From JAXHUM01 sp034189325 (GTDB lineage: Bacteria > Desulfobacterota > DSM-4660 > Desulfatiglandales > Desulfatiglandaceae): a stretch of DNA of 64,000 nucleotides. A program made the translations under genes and the position numbers. Shown here piece after piece: positions 17,737 through 26,576 of this stretch; position 1 is the first letter of the stretch; each line of letters opens with the position of its first letter. The notes below the pieces were generated by a model. That model had not been told where the DNA came from and ran no database searches. It saw only the letters and a program-made list of their open reading frames with translations. The stretch lies in the NCBI GenBank assembly GCA_034189325.1, contig JAXHUM010000077.1, positions 1-64,000 on the forward strand. Direction: 5' to 3'.

Positions 17737-18153
17737 ATGGGACAGGGACTGTTTGGCGGTACTATAGTAATTCTAGAAAAGGCATTGGACCTGAGGTCAT
17801 TGAAGCATAACCTTACCGTCTCAAATATAGCAAACGTAGATACGCCCAACTACAAGGCCTTTGATATGGTTGTTGAAGAAGAACTCAGCAAACTCAATCG
17901 ATCGGAAATTACTGTAGAGCCGAAAAGGACTCAGCCCGGACACCTCTCCGCAGGGAGGACGGGGCTGAAAACCGTGAAATCAAGTCTTTCGTCGGAACCT
18001 TCATTGACGAAAAAGGGTGATGGAAACACCGTTGATTTTGATAGGGTCATGGCGAGTTTGACTGAAAATAATTTGATGTATAGTGCCCTTGCCCAAATAA
18101 TTTCAAAGAAATTTGCAGGCATGAAAGATGTGATCCAGGGAGGCAATAGGTAA
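17737..18153 (+). CDS. flgB: Flagellar basal-body rod protein FlgB
   Basis: 138 residues from the ATG at 17737, behind AGAGGAGC. FlgB forms part of the proximal rod in the periplasm and is exported by the flagellar type III apparatus without a cleaved signal. The N-terminal rod motif (HNLTVSNIANVDTPNYKAFDM) and the C-terminal helix (VMASLTENNLMYSALAQIISKKF) are typical, and the length is usual. It is the first gene after a sigma-54 promoter, and flgC follows two bases after its stop codon. Confidence 0.96.
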   Translation: MGQGLFGGTIVILEKALDLRSLKHNLTVSNIANVDTPNYKAFDMVVEEELSKLNRSEITVEPKRTQPGHLSAGRTGLKTVKSSLSSEPSLTKKGDGNTVDFDRVMASLTENNLMYSALAQIISKKFAGMKDVIQGGNR

Positions 18154-18155
18154 CC

Positions 18156-18593
18156 ATGAATTTCTTAGATGCTCTTCATATTAGTTCGTCGGGATTGACG
18201 GCACAGAGACTCCGGATGAATGTTATCGCAAGCAACCTGGCGAATATCCATACGACTCGGACGGCTGCAGGAGGGCCTTACAAGAGGAAGGATGTTGTCT
18301 TTGCGGCAGATTCAGACCATCGGAATTTCCAGAGCGTCCTGAGGTCCAAAATGGGTGAAAGAATGACCGGGGTCAGAGTCGTCGGCGTTGTCAATGACAA
18401 CAGAAAACCCCAATTGAAATATGAGCCTCAACATCCGGATGCGAATGAAAAGGGATACGTAGCCATGCCGAACGTCAATCTGGTTGAAGAGATGGTCAAT
18501 ATGATATCCGCCACAAGGAGTTATGAGGCGAGTGTCACTGCAATTAACGCCACAAAAAGCATGGCCATGAAGGCCTTGGAGATAGGTCGCTAA
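18156..18593 (+). CDS. flgC: Flagellar basal-body rod protein FlgC
   Basis: 145 residues. A proximal rod subunit with the N-terminal signature SSSGLTAQRLRMNVIASNLA and the C-terminal block VNLVEEMVNMISATRSYEAS found in axial proteins. The VYxRKxVVF-type segment reads GPYKRKDVVFAAD. Its stop codon shares bases with the fliE start (TAATG), so the genes are translationally coupled. The flgB-flgC-fliE order is the common bacterial one. Confidence 0.97.
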   Translation: MNFLDALHISSSGLTAQRLRMNVIASNLANIHTTRTAAGGPYKRKDVVFAADSDHRNFQSVLRSKMGERMTGVRVVGVVNDNRKPQLKYEPQHPDANEKGYVAMPNVNLVEEMVNMISATRSYEASVTAINATKSMAMKALEIGR

Positions 18594-18898
18594 TGATTGA
18601 TGAAATTCGTGTTCAGAATGGCAGTGAAACGCTGCTCGAAAAGACTATAAGCGAGAAATCTGTTCCGGGCGGGCCTGGAAATAGCTTTGGGGAAATCCTG
18701 AAGAACTCAATTAACGAAGTGAACAAATTCAGGCAGGAGGCGGATAGCGCGGTTGAGGCCCTGGCATCGGGCGATGGAAAGGACATTCATCAAACCATGA
18801 TTGCCATAGAAAAGGCGGAGGTCTCTTTCAAATTAATGATGCAGGTAAGGAATAAGATAATATCCGCCTATGAAGAAGTCATGCGAATGCAGATATAG
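18593..18898 (+). CDS. fliE: Flagellar hook-basal body complex protein FliE
   Basis: 101 residues. FliE joins the MS ring to the rod. The family pattern is present: a variable start, SFGEILKNSINEVNKFRQEAD, the central ALASGDGKDIHQTMIAIEKAEVSF, and the C-terminal MQVRNKIISAYEEVMRMQI, which is nearly invariant. The start overlaps the flgC stop by one base. A 145-bp repeat element separates it from fliF. Confidence 0.97.
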   Translation: MIDEIRVQNGSETLLEKTISEKSVPGGPGNSFGEILKNSINEVNKFRQEADSAVEALASGDGKDIHQTMIAIEKAEVSFKLMMQVRNKIISAYEEVMRMQI

Positions 18899-18992
18899 GA
18901 AAGCAAAGAAAATAGCCTGATTGATAATAAGATATTGATGAAAAGTAAACTCCCGAAGAGCCTAAAGGCATTCGGCAACTTTTTAAGAAGAA

Positions 18993-19137
18993 TGAGTCAG
19001 TTTCAAAATGTTCAATTTTGTTCGAGGTTCAAGGAAGGCGAAAATTTTAACCACAGGAATACAATGAGTATTTCGAGGATTAAAATTTGAGCCTGACGTA
19101 GAGATCGGACAAAAGAGGGCGCTTTGAAATTGGCTCA
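18993..19137 (+). repeat. 145-bp inverted-repeat element, copy B, between fliE and fliF
   Basis: It shares its core with copy A (12477-12621, opposite strand): AAGGAAGGCGAAAATTTTAA, TATTTCGAGGATTA and GACAAAAGAGGGC. Its ends are TGAGTCAGTTTCAAA and, read inward on the other strand, TGAGCCAATTTCAAA; the two mismatches would be G-U pairs in RNA. The end sequence differs from copy A yet keeps self-complementarity. It lies inside the flagellar operon and would be transcribed, so it could form a hairpin in the fliE-fliF mRNA. Confidence 0.75.
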
Positions 19138-19161
19138 GAATGGTTGAAAGGATACAACCGG

Positions 19162-20760
19162 ATGGGCTCCACTGATTTTTCCACGCAACTCAAGGTACTC
19201 TACAAAAGTCTCACTCCAGGCAAGAGGATCAGCATCCTGATTCTTGTCTCAGTGACCTTAGCCGGGTTTATATTGATGATGATGTGGTCTGGAAGGCCTG
19301 ATTTTCAGTTGCTCTATTCCAACCTGACGCCGGACGATGCAGGGGCGATAATTGCCAAGCTGAAAGATCAGAAAATTCCTTTCCAGATCTCTTCCAACGG
19401 GCGGGCGATCCTTATTCCCGACGACAAGGTGTACGAATCCAGGCTGGAATTGGCTGCCCAAGGGCTCCCGCAGGGAAGTGGTGTCGGTTTTGAGATCTTT
19501 GATGAAACCAAGCTGGGCATGACCGATTTTGTCCAAAACGTGAATTATCAGAGGGCATGTCAGGGAGAACTGTCTCGGACTATAAACGGGATTAACGAAG
19601 TCGAAAGTTCACGAGTCCATATTGTGATGCCCACCAGGTCACTTTTTGTTGAAGAAGATGAACCGGCAACAGCTTCTGTTGTATTAAAACTTCATCGGGG
19701 CAGGACCCTCAATAAGGACCAGATCCAGGGCATTGTTCATCTTGTTTCCTCAAGTATTTCAGGCCTCAATCCTGAAAAGGTGACCATCGTAGACAATTAC
19801 GGGAAAATGCTGACAAACTACAAGGGGGAGTCTGCGACCGGTCAGATCAGCTCCGATCAACTCGCCTTTCAGGAAAAGATGGAAAGAGGTTTTGAGAATA
19901 GGGTCAAAACAATGTTGGAAAAGGCCCTAGGCCCTGACAAGGCGATTGTAAGGGTATCTTGCCTGCTGGATTTCAAAAGACAAGAAAAGACCGAAGAGAT
20001 GTTCCAACCGGCAAATAGGGTCGTTCGGAGTGAACAGTTGCTTAATGAAAGCTCCAAAGGTGCCAATACGGTCCCGGCAGGCGTTCCTGGTGTGGTCACG
20101 AATCTGTCTGAGCAAAAAGAGGGCTCAAACGCGACCACACAACAGCCCACGTTTGAAAAAAGTGACCGTACAGTCAACTACGAAATCGGAAAGGTGACGA
20201 GCCATACCATAGAGCCCACAGGGACTCTCAAAAGCATGTCCGTGGCGGTTATCGTCGATGGGACTTACAATCTTGTCAAGGAAAAGCGCAAAAAGGCGAC
20301 CCGGCAATACATCCCGAGAACGGATGAGGAGATGTCCAAGTTTGAGCAGATCGTGAAGACGGCCGTGAATTTCAACGCCGATAGGGGGGATGAGGTGGAG
20401 GTTGTCAATATTCCGATTGAGACTTCCAAACTGAAACTGGAACAGGAAGATGAGGTCATTCCTGAAGAAGACTGGCTGACAAAACTGAAGTCCAACGGTT
20501 CCATCGTCAGGTATGCGTTTGTGGGAGCGTTCCTGTTTTTCTCCTTTCTGTTTGTGGTCCGCCCGGTCGTTAAATGGCTCACGAATGGTCCAGCCAAAGA
20601 GGGTGAGATCCCAAACCAGCTCCCAATGACTGTCTCGGAGCTTGAAGGTGAGTATCTCCATGGCATGGGGTTGCCTTTCCGTAACAGGGCCATGGAAATG
20701 ATTGCCAATGACAAAGAAAATTCGATTGCACTCATGCGGGACTGGATCAAAGAAAAATAA
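19162..20760 (+). CDS. fliF: Flagellar MS-ring protein FliF
   Basis: 532 residues from the ATG at 19162, preceded by AAAGGA; an in-frame TTG at 19144 is less likely. FliF builds the inner-membrane ring on which rod, export gate and C ring assemble. Two membrane segments bracket a large periplasmic part: about 25-43 (ISILILVSVTLAGFILMMMW) and near residue 455 (YAFVGAFLFFSFLFVVRPVV). Ring-building motifs such as FQLLYSNLTPDDAGAI, NYQRACQGELSRTI and RVHIVMPTRSLFVEE are present. The C-terminus, which binds FliG, ends in AMEMIANDKENSIALMRDW. It is a standard length for the family. Confidence 0.97.
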   Translation: MGSTDFSTQLKVLYKSLTPGKRISILILVSVTLAGFILMMMWSGRPDFQLLYSNLTPDDAGAIIAKLKDQKIPFQISSNGRAILIPDDKVYESRLELAAQGLPQGSGVGFEIFDETKLGMTDFVQNVNYQRACQGELSRTINGINEVESSRVHIVMPTRSLFVEEDEPATASVVLKLHRGRTLNKDQIQGIVHLVSSSISGLNPEKVTIVDNYGKMLTNYKGESATGQISSDQLAFQEKMERGFENRVKTMLEKALGPDKAIVRVSCLLDFKRQEKTEEMFQPANRVVRSEQLLNESSKGANTVPAGVPGVVTNLSEQKEGSNATTQQPTFEKSDRTVNYEIGKVTSHTIEPTGTLKSMSVAVIVDGTYNLVKEKRKKATRQYIPRTDEEMSKFEQIVKTAVNFNADRGDEVEVVNIPIETSKLKLEQEDEVIPEEDWLTKLKSNGSIVRYAFVGAFLFFSFLFVVRPVVKWLTNGPAKEGEIPNQLPMTVSELEGEYLHGMGLPFRNRAMEMIANDKENSIALMRDWIKEK

Positions 20761-20916
20761 AAGCATGAGAATCGCTTTGGTAGGCTGAAAGGATCATGGT
20801 TCATTGTCAGATTATTCGCGCTCCATTATCTGGAAAATGCAAAAGCCCTGTGGAACGTGTAATGAATCTATTAAACATATATTTTTAAAAGGCCCGTTCG
20901 GAGAGTTCGACAAAAT

Positions 20917-21897
20917 ATGGATCCCAAGAATCTGCCCGGATCTTTAAAGGCCGCAATCCTCATTTACTCCGTGGGAAAGGAAGCGGCACAAAGTATCTTA
21001 GAGAGATTGAGTGAGAGCGAGAGAGCAGTCATGGAATCACATCTTTCTCAAATGGGGAACATCCCTCCTGAGCTGATAGAACAGGTAGCTCAAGAATTTA
21101 CCTTGATTGCCGGGAGAAGAGAACCTCTTTCTATTCAGGGGACCTCCACCCTCTCCCAGGAAGAAGATGAGAAAGATGATTCCAATGGTTCAGGATCAAT
21201 GGAAGCGAGCCTGAAAGTCCTCCGCTCATTGGAACCCGAGAAAATTACGGAACTCATCAGGGATGAACATCCCCAGACCATCGCAATAACACTGGCCCAC
21301 CTTAATCCAGAGACCGCCAGCGATGTCCTCAGCAGCCTTCCGGATGAAGTCATGACCGATGTGGCCGTCAGAATTGCGAATATGGACAGGGTCATCTCTG
21401 AAATGGTCGAGGAGATAGGTAAAGTAGTCGAGAACCTTCTGGAAGAAAAAGATACATCAGGGGCGCATAAAATAGGGGGGGTGGATCATGTGGCTGATAT
21501 ACTCAATCAGGCGGTGGGCCCGACATCCCAGCAGATCCTTGATGATATCTCGGAAGTCGACCCGGACCTGGCAGACAGGATAAAACAGAGAATGTTTGTC
21601 TTTGATGATCTTGTTTTGATTGATGACAGGGGCCTCCAGCAAGTCATGCGCAATGTTGAGACGCAAGTGTTGGGAATGGCCTTGAAGGCGGCCACTGACG
21701 AGGTCAAGGATAAGATCCTGAACAATATGTCCCAAAGGGCCGGCGAGATGCTGAAGGAAGAGATGGAATCCATGGGGCCGGTGAGGATGAAAGATGTGGA
21801 GGCGGCCCAGCAGACCATCACAAGAGTGATTCAAGAGATGGAGGAGAAGGGCGAGGTGGTCATTGCCGGACGAGGAGGAGAAAAGCTCATTGAATAG
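20917..21897 (+). CDS. fliG: Flagellar motor switch protein FliG
   Basis: 326 residues. FliG is the C-ring subunit that contacts the stator and transmits torque. The N-terminal domain that binds FliF (LPGSLKAAILIYSVGKEAA), the middle EHPQTIAITLAHLNPETASDVLSSLP domain with its EHPQ motif, and the C-terminal domain with charged torque helix (DLADRIKQRMFVFDDLVLIDDRGLQQVMRNVE) are all in place. The C-terminus runs longer than usual only by a short charged tail. fliH begins 37 bp after its stop codon. Confidence 0.97.
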   Translation: MDPKNLPGSLKAAILIYSVGKEAAQSILERLSESERAVMESHLSQMGNIPPELIEQVAQEFTLIAGRREPLSIQGTSTLSQEEDEKDDSNGSGSMEASLKVLRSLEPEKITELIRDEHPQTIAITLAHLNPETASDVLSSLPDEVMTDVAVRIANMDRVISEMVEEIGKVVENLLEEKDTSGAHKIGGVDHVADILNQAVGPTSQQILDDISEVDPDLADRIKQRMFVFDDLVLIDDRGLQQVMRNVETQVLGMALKAATDEVKDKILNNMSQRAGEMLKEEMESMGPVRMKDVEAAQQTITRVIQEMEEKGEVVIAGRGGEKLIE

Positions 21898-21934
21898 GAT
21901 AGGAAGGACAGACAAGACAACAGAGGAAGAACCA

Positions 21935-22636
21935 ATGAAGACCTACTCTTTTCCGAGAATATCCGTTGATCGCTTGTTTGATCAGGGCCTTAAGCCTGGA
22001 AGGGACGTCAGCCTCCATCCTCTACAGTATAACGAGCAGGGAGTGATCTTTCCGGTTTTGACCGAAGGGGTCCCAGACGGCAAGGGCTGGATCGCTCATC
22101 AAACCGAAGGGGAGGATAAGGAGAGAGAAGATATCTTTCTGTCGGGATTCAAGGAGGGGGAGAGAAAGGGAATTGAGTCTGAAAAGAAGAGAATCGAACC
22201 GGTCCTTTTAAGCTTTCATAAGAGCCTTTCAGAGCTGGCAAGACAGAAAGAACAGTTTTTGATGGACGCTGAGAGGCATGTGGTTGATCTGGCTATGGCA
22301 GTCGCTCGAAAAATAATCGGTCATGAAGTCAGGACAAATCCCGACACAATCATAAGTATCGTGAAAGAGGCACTCAAAAAACTCGTCGATCATGAAGGTA
22401 TCAAGGTCAGGGTGAGTCCTTCCGACCTTGAGACTATCGAAAAAGCAATGCCTCAGCTTTTGGAAGTCGCTGATGAGGCTGAAAAGATCGCCTTTGAAGG
22501 AGACAAGGCTCTCGTCCATGGAGGGTGTGTTGTTGAGACAAGCTTAGGTGAGATAGACGCACGGGTCGAAAAACAGCTTGAGGCGATAGATGAGGCATTC
22601 AGATCAGAACGTGAAGAGACAAAAAGCGGGAGTTAA
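21935..22636 (+). CDS. fliH: Flagellar export ATPase regulator FliH
   Basis: 233 residues from the ATG at 21935, behind GAGGAAG; a longer frame overlapping fliG from 21863 lacks a good start. FliH forms a dimer that holds the export ATPase FliI and guides it to the export gate. A charged coiled-coil middle (GFKEGERKGIESEKKRIEPV) leads to the conserved C-terminal part (VVDLAMAVARKIIGHEV...IVKEALKKL...IKVRVSPSDLETIE...VHGGCVVETSLGEIDARVEKQLEAI), which is the best-conserved part of the FliH/SctL family. It is eight bases upstream of fliI. Confidence 0.93.
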   Translation: MKTYSFPRISVDRLFDQGLKPGRDVSLHPLQYNEQGVIFPVLTEGVPDGKGWIAHQTEGEDKEREDIFLSGFKEGERKGIESEKKRIEPVLLSFHKSLSELARQKEQFLMDAERHVVDLAMAVARKIIGHEVRTNPDTIISIVKEALKKLVDHEGIKVRVSPSDLETIEKAMPQLLEVADEAEKIAFEGDKALVHGGCVVETSLGEIDARVEKQLEAIDEAFRSEREETKSGS

Positions 22637-22643
22637 GGGTTAA

Positions 22644-23963
22644 ATGATACCAGCCATTGACTTTCAAAAATATCATACGGTCTTGGATGAATCATCACCT
22701 ATCAGAGCTCATGGAAAGGTGACAAAGGTGGTCGGGTTGATTACCGAAGCGCACGGTCCATCAGCAAGGTTGGGAAGCATATGTGAGATCCAACCGAAAG
22801 CAAACCTTCCAGGAGTAATGGCAGAGGTAATAGGTTTCCGGAACGACAAGATAGTGCTCATGCCACTGGGGGAGATGAGAGGCATAGGCCCTGGGAGCCG
22901 GGTGGTCGCTAAACAGCAAAAGGCATCCATTGCTGTGGGAAGTCACCTTTTGGGAAGGGTTATTGACGGCCTTGGCAATCCTATAGACGGCAAAGGGGAC
23001 TTCCCAATTGAAAATGAATACCCTATCTACAAGAACCCAATGAATCCACTTGTTCGAAAAAGGATCTCCAAACCACTGGATACGGGCATTAGGGCAATCA
23101 GTGGTCTGTTGAGCATAGGATGCGGACAGAGGGTCGGCATCTTTTCCGGTTCAGGCGTCGGTAAAAGTGTGCTTCTGGGTATGATCGCTCGTAAAACCAA
23201 TGCTGATGTCAATGTGGTTGCCCTGATAGGAGAACGGGGCAGGGAAGTGAATGAATTCCTTGAAAAGGATCTTGGAGAAGAGGGCCTGAAGAGGTCTGTA
23301 GTGATTGTCGCCACATCCGATCATCCCCCTCTCATCAGGATGCGGGGGGCCTTTATCGCGACAACCATAGCGGAATACTTCCGGGATCAAGGCAATCAAG
23401 TGCTCCTGATGATGGACTCTGTCACTCGATTCGCCATGGCACAGAGAGAAGTCGGTCTTGCCGCTGGAGAACCTCCTACGACAAAGGGGTATACTCCCTC
23501 TGTGTTCACACTCCTCCCCAGGCTGCTGGAAAGAGCGGGAACCGGTTCCAGCATGGGGACTATTACGGGACTATACACGGTATTGGTAGAGGCCGATGAT
23601 ATGAATGAGCCTATTGCCGATGCGGTCAGATCAATATTGGACGGACACATCGTGTTGTCAAGAGACCTGGCCATGGGAAATCACTATCCGGCCATTGACG
23701 TACTGTCCAGTATCAGCAGGGTAATGGACGATGTGGTCGATCCTGAGCAGAGAGATCTGGCAGGAAGAGCAAAGGAGATTCTTGATACGTACAAAAAGGC
23801 CGAAGACATTATCAATATCGGCGCCTACGTATCCGGAAGCAATCCGAAGATTGACTATGCCATCAGCATGATCGACAGGGTGAATGCCTATCTGAAACAG
23901 GGTATAGACGAAGATCTGAACCTCCAGGATAGCATTCAACAACTGAAAGAGTTGCTATGTTAA
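22644..23963 (+). CDS. fliI: Flagellum-specific ATP synthase FliI
   Basis: 439 residues. FliI is the hexameric ATPase of the flagellar export apparatus, related to the F1 beta subunit. The Walker A motif is SGSGVGKS (168-175). A Walker B strand and following helix read VLLMMDSVTRFAMAQREVGL, and the family block GEPPTTKGYTPSVF follows. The N-terminal beta-barrel region (RAHGKVTKVVGLITEAHGP) and the C-terminal helical domain are complete. It lies between fliH and fliJ as usual. Confidence 0.98.
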   Translation: MIPAIDFQKYHTVLDESSPIRAHGKVTKVVGLITEAHGPSARLGSICEIQPKANLPGVMAEVIGFRNDKIVLMPLGEMRGIGPGSRVVAKQQKASIAVGSHLLGRVIDGLGNPIDGKGDFPIENEYPIYKNPMNPLVRKRISKPLDTGIRAISGLLSIGCGQRVGIFSGSGVGKSVLLGMIARKTNADVNVVALIGERGREVNEFLEKDLGEEGLKRSVVIVATSDHPPLIRMRGAFIATTIAEYFRDQGNQVLLMMDSVTRFAMAQREVGLAAGEPPTTKGYTPSVFTLLPRLLERAGTGSSMGTITGLYTVLVEADDMNEPIADAVRSILDGHIVLSRDLAMGNHYPAIDVLSSISRVMDDVVDPEQRDLAGRAKEILDTYKKAEDIINIGAYVSGSNPKIDYAISMIDRVNAYLKQGIDEDLNLQDSIQQLKELLC

Positions 23964-24039
23964 AGGGGGGTGGCTTAGGTCTTGTACACCAGATACGAAG
24001 CTCTCAACTCCATTGATGACAAGACATTGAACAACTTAG

Positions 24040-24495
24040 GTGAGATTAGGTTTTGTGGCCTATCGATTTTCACTACAATCGGTTTTGAACCATCGGAAAT
24101 TCGTCGAAGAAATTCTTCAGAAGGAATTATCGCTTTTACTCAGATTATTGGCCGATGAGGAAGGAAAGCTCCAATCTCTTGAAAATATGAGGATCACGCT
24201 CTCAGGAGAGCTCCGTGATAAGAAAAAAGCAAATGCAAACGTCTCAACCATCATGCTCTATACGGGGTTTTTTCAAAGGCTCTTAGGAGATATTCAGAAG
24301 CAGAAAGAAGAGGTCGCAAAGGCCGGAGAAGAAGTAGAAAGAAAACGACTGGAAGTTGTTGAGGCGATGAAGAACAGAAAATCCTTAGAAAAGTTGAAAG
24401 AAAAAAGAAAAAGGGCGTACGTCGGAACTCTGGAGAAAAAAGAACAGGATTTCCTGAATGAAATCTCAATAAACAGATTTAATCGAGAAATATAA
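24040..24495 (+). CDS. fliJ: Flagellar export protein FliJ
   Basis: 151 residues from the GTG at 24040, or 146 from the GTG at 24055, which gives the more typical beginning (AYRFSLQSVLNHRKFVEE). FliJ is a small coiled-coil export chaperone-escort that inserts into the FliI ring. The whole chain is predicted helical with high Lys/Glu content and heptad patterns, as in the family. Sequence conservation in FliJ is low, so position between fliI and fliK adds much to the call. Confidence 0.9.
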   Translation: MRLGFVAYRFSLQSVLNHRKFVEEILQKELSLLLRLLADEEGKLQSLENMRITLSGELRDKKKANANVSTIMLYTGFFQRLLGDIQKQKEEVAKAGEEVERKRLEVVEAMKNRKSLEKLKEKRKRAYVGTLEKKEQDFLNEISINRFNREI

Positions 24496-24521
24496 GAACA
24501 GGTCACTGAGGAATAATACCA

Positions 24522-26522
24522 ATGGAAAACGGTTTTTTTGTGGATGGTTTTTGTGAGGTCTTCTCCACGAACCTGGGGGGCTCCGAAAAATTGAAATCCT
24601 CCCTTTTCGGGAGCTCCAGTCTTGAAAACAGCATGGGAAAAGGCCCAAGTGAATTCCTTTCCACTCTCATGAAAATACTAAGGGAACAAACATATGTCCT
24701 GCCGGATCATCGTCGACTATCCAACATCGTTGACGGGATACCTGTTGAACAGGAACTTGGCTCAAAAGTCGGTCAGACCCCACCGGAATCTGCGTGGTCC
24801 GTTGTCAAGGAAGCAGAAATAGAAATACTCTCAGAGCCAGAAGGCACATGCCAAGGCGAGTCTGAACTGCAGTCCGAATGTAGAATAGAGCCTGTTGCCC
24901 TGTGCTTCCTCGAAAAAGATGGAGAGTCCTCAACCCTTAAGGAGATGACCACTCCGGTTTTTCTCGAAGACCCGGAAGGGAAATCAACTGCTGTTAAAGG
25001 AGAGGAGAGATTCGAACCTTCAAGATTTCTGACGGACAAACCTCTTGTCGGTGATCCAAAGATTAAAATAGCAGATATTGAGGGAGATAAAAACGATCAG
25101 ATCTCGAGGCTTTCGATTGCCACACCACGCAGCGACAATCTAGAGGTTCAGATGCCAGATATTAAAGGGGAACAAAAAGACCACCTTGCAAGGTTTTTGA
25201 CGAATACTCCCCCTCCCGAGGATTGGGAGGCACCACTATCGGCCGGCAAAGGAGAACCGCACAATCAGATAAAGAATCCTGGTGCTGTGATCCTCCCAAA
25301 AGAGGTTCAGGAGAATATTATCGTAATGAATAAGGAGATGAAAGTCCCCGACCCGAGCTCGGGTGGGATCCTGCCCGATCAGGGAGAGGAAGAGGTCGCA
25401 AAGCGTCATCTTCCCCGGATATTGGTCGAGAAGGATGAAACAGGCGTTGAGGTAGGGGAAAGACAACATGTCGAACATGTCGTGACACAGACGAATGCCG
25501 AAGCAATCCCCTCGAATGTGTCAAATCCGGCCCAATCCGTGATGGAGGGAAATGCTCACAAGGGCCTATCAGCGACTGAGAGTCCATCTGAAAACGCGGG
25601 CAGAGAAACAATTCAGGGAAAAGACTTCCTGTTGAGTCTCATGGCAGGGCTAAAAGGCACGGAAAATAACCAGGAGAAGGCGGCATTGACCGGAGAGACT
25701 CGTCCTCTGTCCTCTCCTGAGAACGAGGCCTTCTCTGATTCGGGCCTGAACAAGCCACGGCAGAGTCAGGTGCACAACAGAGATCTTATGCCTGGTCTTG
25801 ATAAAGGTCCTGAACATTCAAAAGAAATGACCGATAAAATAGGAGAAATTCCAACAGACAAACCTTCTGGAAGCGGTTCCTCGATTCAGGAATCGATTGC
25901 CGGCAAGGCCGAAAAGGCAGATTTCAAGACGGAGAACGTCGATTTCAAGACGGAGAAGGCCTTTATCGGGAAAGTCGCAAAGGCCGACCTTGACAATGGA
26001 GAGATCAACTTCTCATCTCCGGGAAAGAGTTCGGCCCTCAAATCAATGGAGAACATGTTGTCGACGAAGGAGGGTCAACAACTTCAAAAACCGCTCGAGG
26101 CGAGGGTATTGACACAAATTGTTGAGAAGGCCGTGTTGAATCTCAAAGAAAGTCAATCGGCAATCAAGATTAATCTCAAGCCTGAGATACTGGGGCATCT
26201 CAAGATGCAGATATCGACAAATGATAACCAGGTGATGCTCCGAATATTAACGGAGACCCCCCTTGTCAAACAGATCATTGAGAGCAATATCAACCAGCTC
26301 AAGGGAACCCTTCAGACTTTCGGATTGGAAATCGATGAGTGTAATGTCTCTGTTGCCCATGACTCGCCTCAGGACAAAAGCGATTATGAATCCCCTTTCC
26401 TTTTGAAGGGGGAAGGAGACATCCATAACGATACCAATGAAGAGAGTGCGCTTGATCAAGAGTCTGAACGGCGCCCAGGTTTGACGGAAAACAAAGATGC
26501 CCTTATTGATGTCTTGGCCTAA
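24522..26522 (+). CDS. fliK: Flagellar hook-length control protein FliK
   Basis: 666 residues. FliK measures hook length and switches export specificity. The conserved C-terminal Flg_hook domain is clear (SQSAIKINLKPEILGHLKMQ, then QVMLRILTETPLVKQIIE and LKGTLQTFGLEIDECNVSV). The long N-terminal ruler region is hydrophilic and low in conservation, as expected. It includes four consecutive 28-residue repeats (150-261, bases 24969-25304) with a loose consensus D-x8-KGE-x6-RFL-T-x-TP, and a short KADFKTENVDFKTEK duplication further on. The protein ends in IDVLA. The neighbour downstream is flgD. Confidence 0.93.
   Translation: MENGFFVDGFCEVFSTNLGGSEKLKSSLFGSSSLENSMGKGPSEFLSTLMKILREQTYVLPDHRRLSNIVDGIPVEQELGSKVGQTPPESAWSVVKEAEIEILSEPEGTCQGESELQSECRIEPVALCFLEKDGESSTLKEMTTPVFLEDPEGKSTAVKGEERFEPSRFLTDKPLVGDPKIKIADIEGDKNDQISRLSIATPRSDNLEVQMPDIKGEQKDHLARFLTNTPPPEDWEAPLSAGKGEPHNQIKNPGAVILPKEVQENIIVMNKEMKVPDPSSGGILPDQGEEEVAKRHLPRILVEKDETGVEVGERQHVEHVVTQTNAEAIPSNVSNPAQSVMEGNAHKGLSATESPSENAGRETIQGKDFLLSLMAGLKGTENNQEKAALTGETRPLSSPENEAFSDSGLNKPRQSQVHNRDLMPGLDKGPEHSKEMTDKIGEIPTDKPSGSGSSIQESIAGKAEKADFKTENVDFKTEKAFIGKVAKADLDNGEINFSSPGKSSALKSMENMLSTKEGQQLQKPLEARVLTQIVEKAVLNLKESQSAIKINLKPEILGHLKMQISTNDNQVMLRILTETPLVKQIIESNINQLKGTLQTFGLEIDECNVSVAHDSPQDKSDYESPFLLKGEGDIHNDTNEESALDQESERRPGLTENKDALIDVLA
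24969..25304 (+). repeat. Four tandem 84-bp (28-residue) repeats within fliK
   Basis: Units begin at 24969, 25053, 25137 and 25221. Aligned residues include IKGE/IEGD/VKGE/GKGE at position 9-12 and RFLTxxP in units 1 and 3. They are diverged at DNA level, so this is an old duplication rather than a recent slippage. Confidence 0.65.
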
Positions 26523-26576
26523 TCGGTTTGCACAGGGCCATCCCGGGGCGCCCTCAAAGAGAAGGGAGAAGAGAAT

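Noticed and set aside
24969..25304. CRISPR-like array from regular 84-bp spacing in fliK
   Set aside because: Units are diverged, in frame and without spacers; they are protein repeats.
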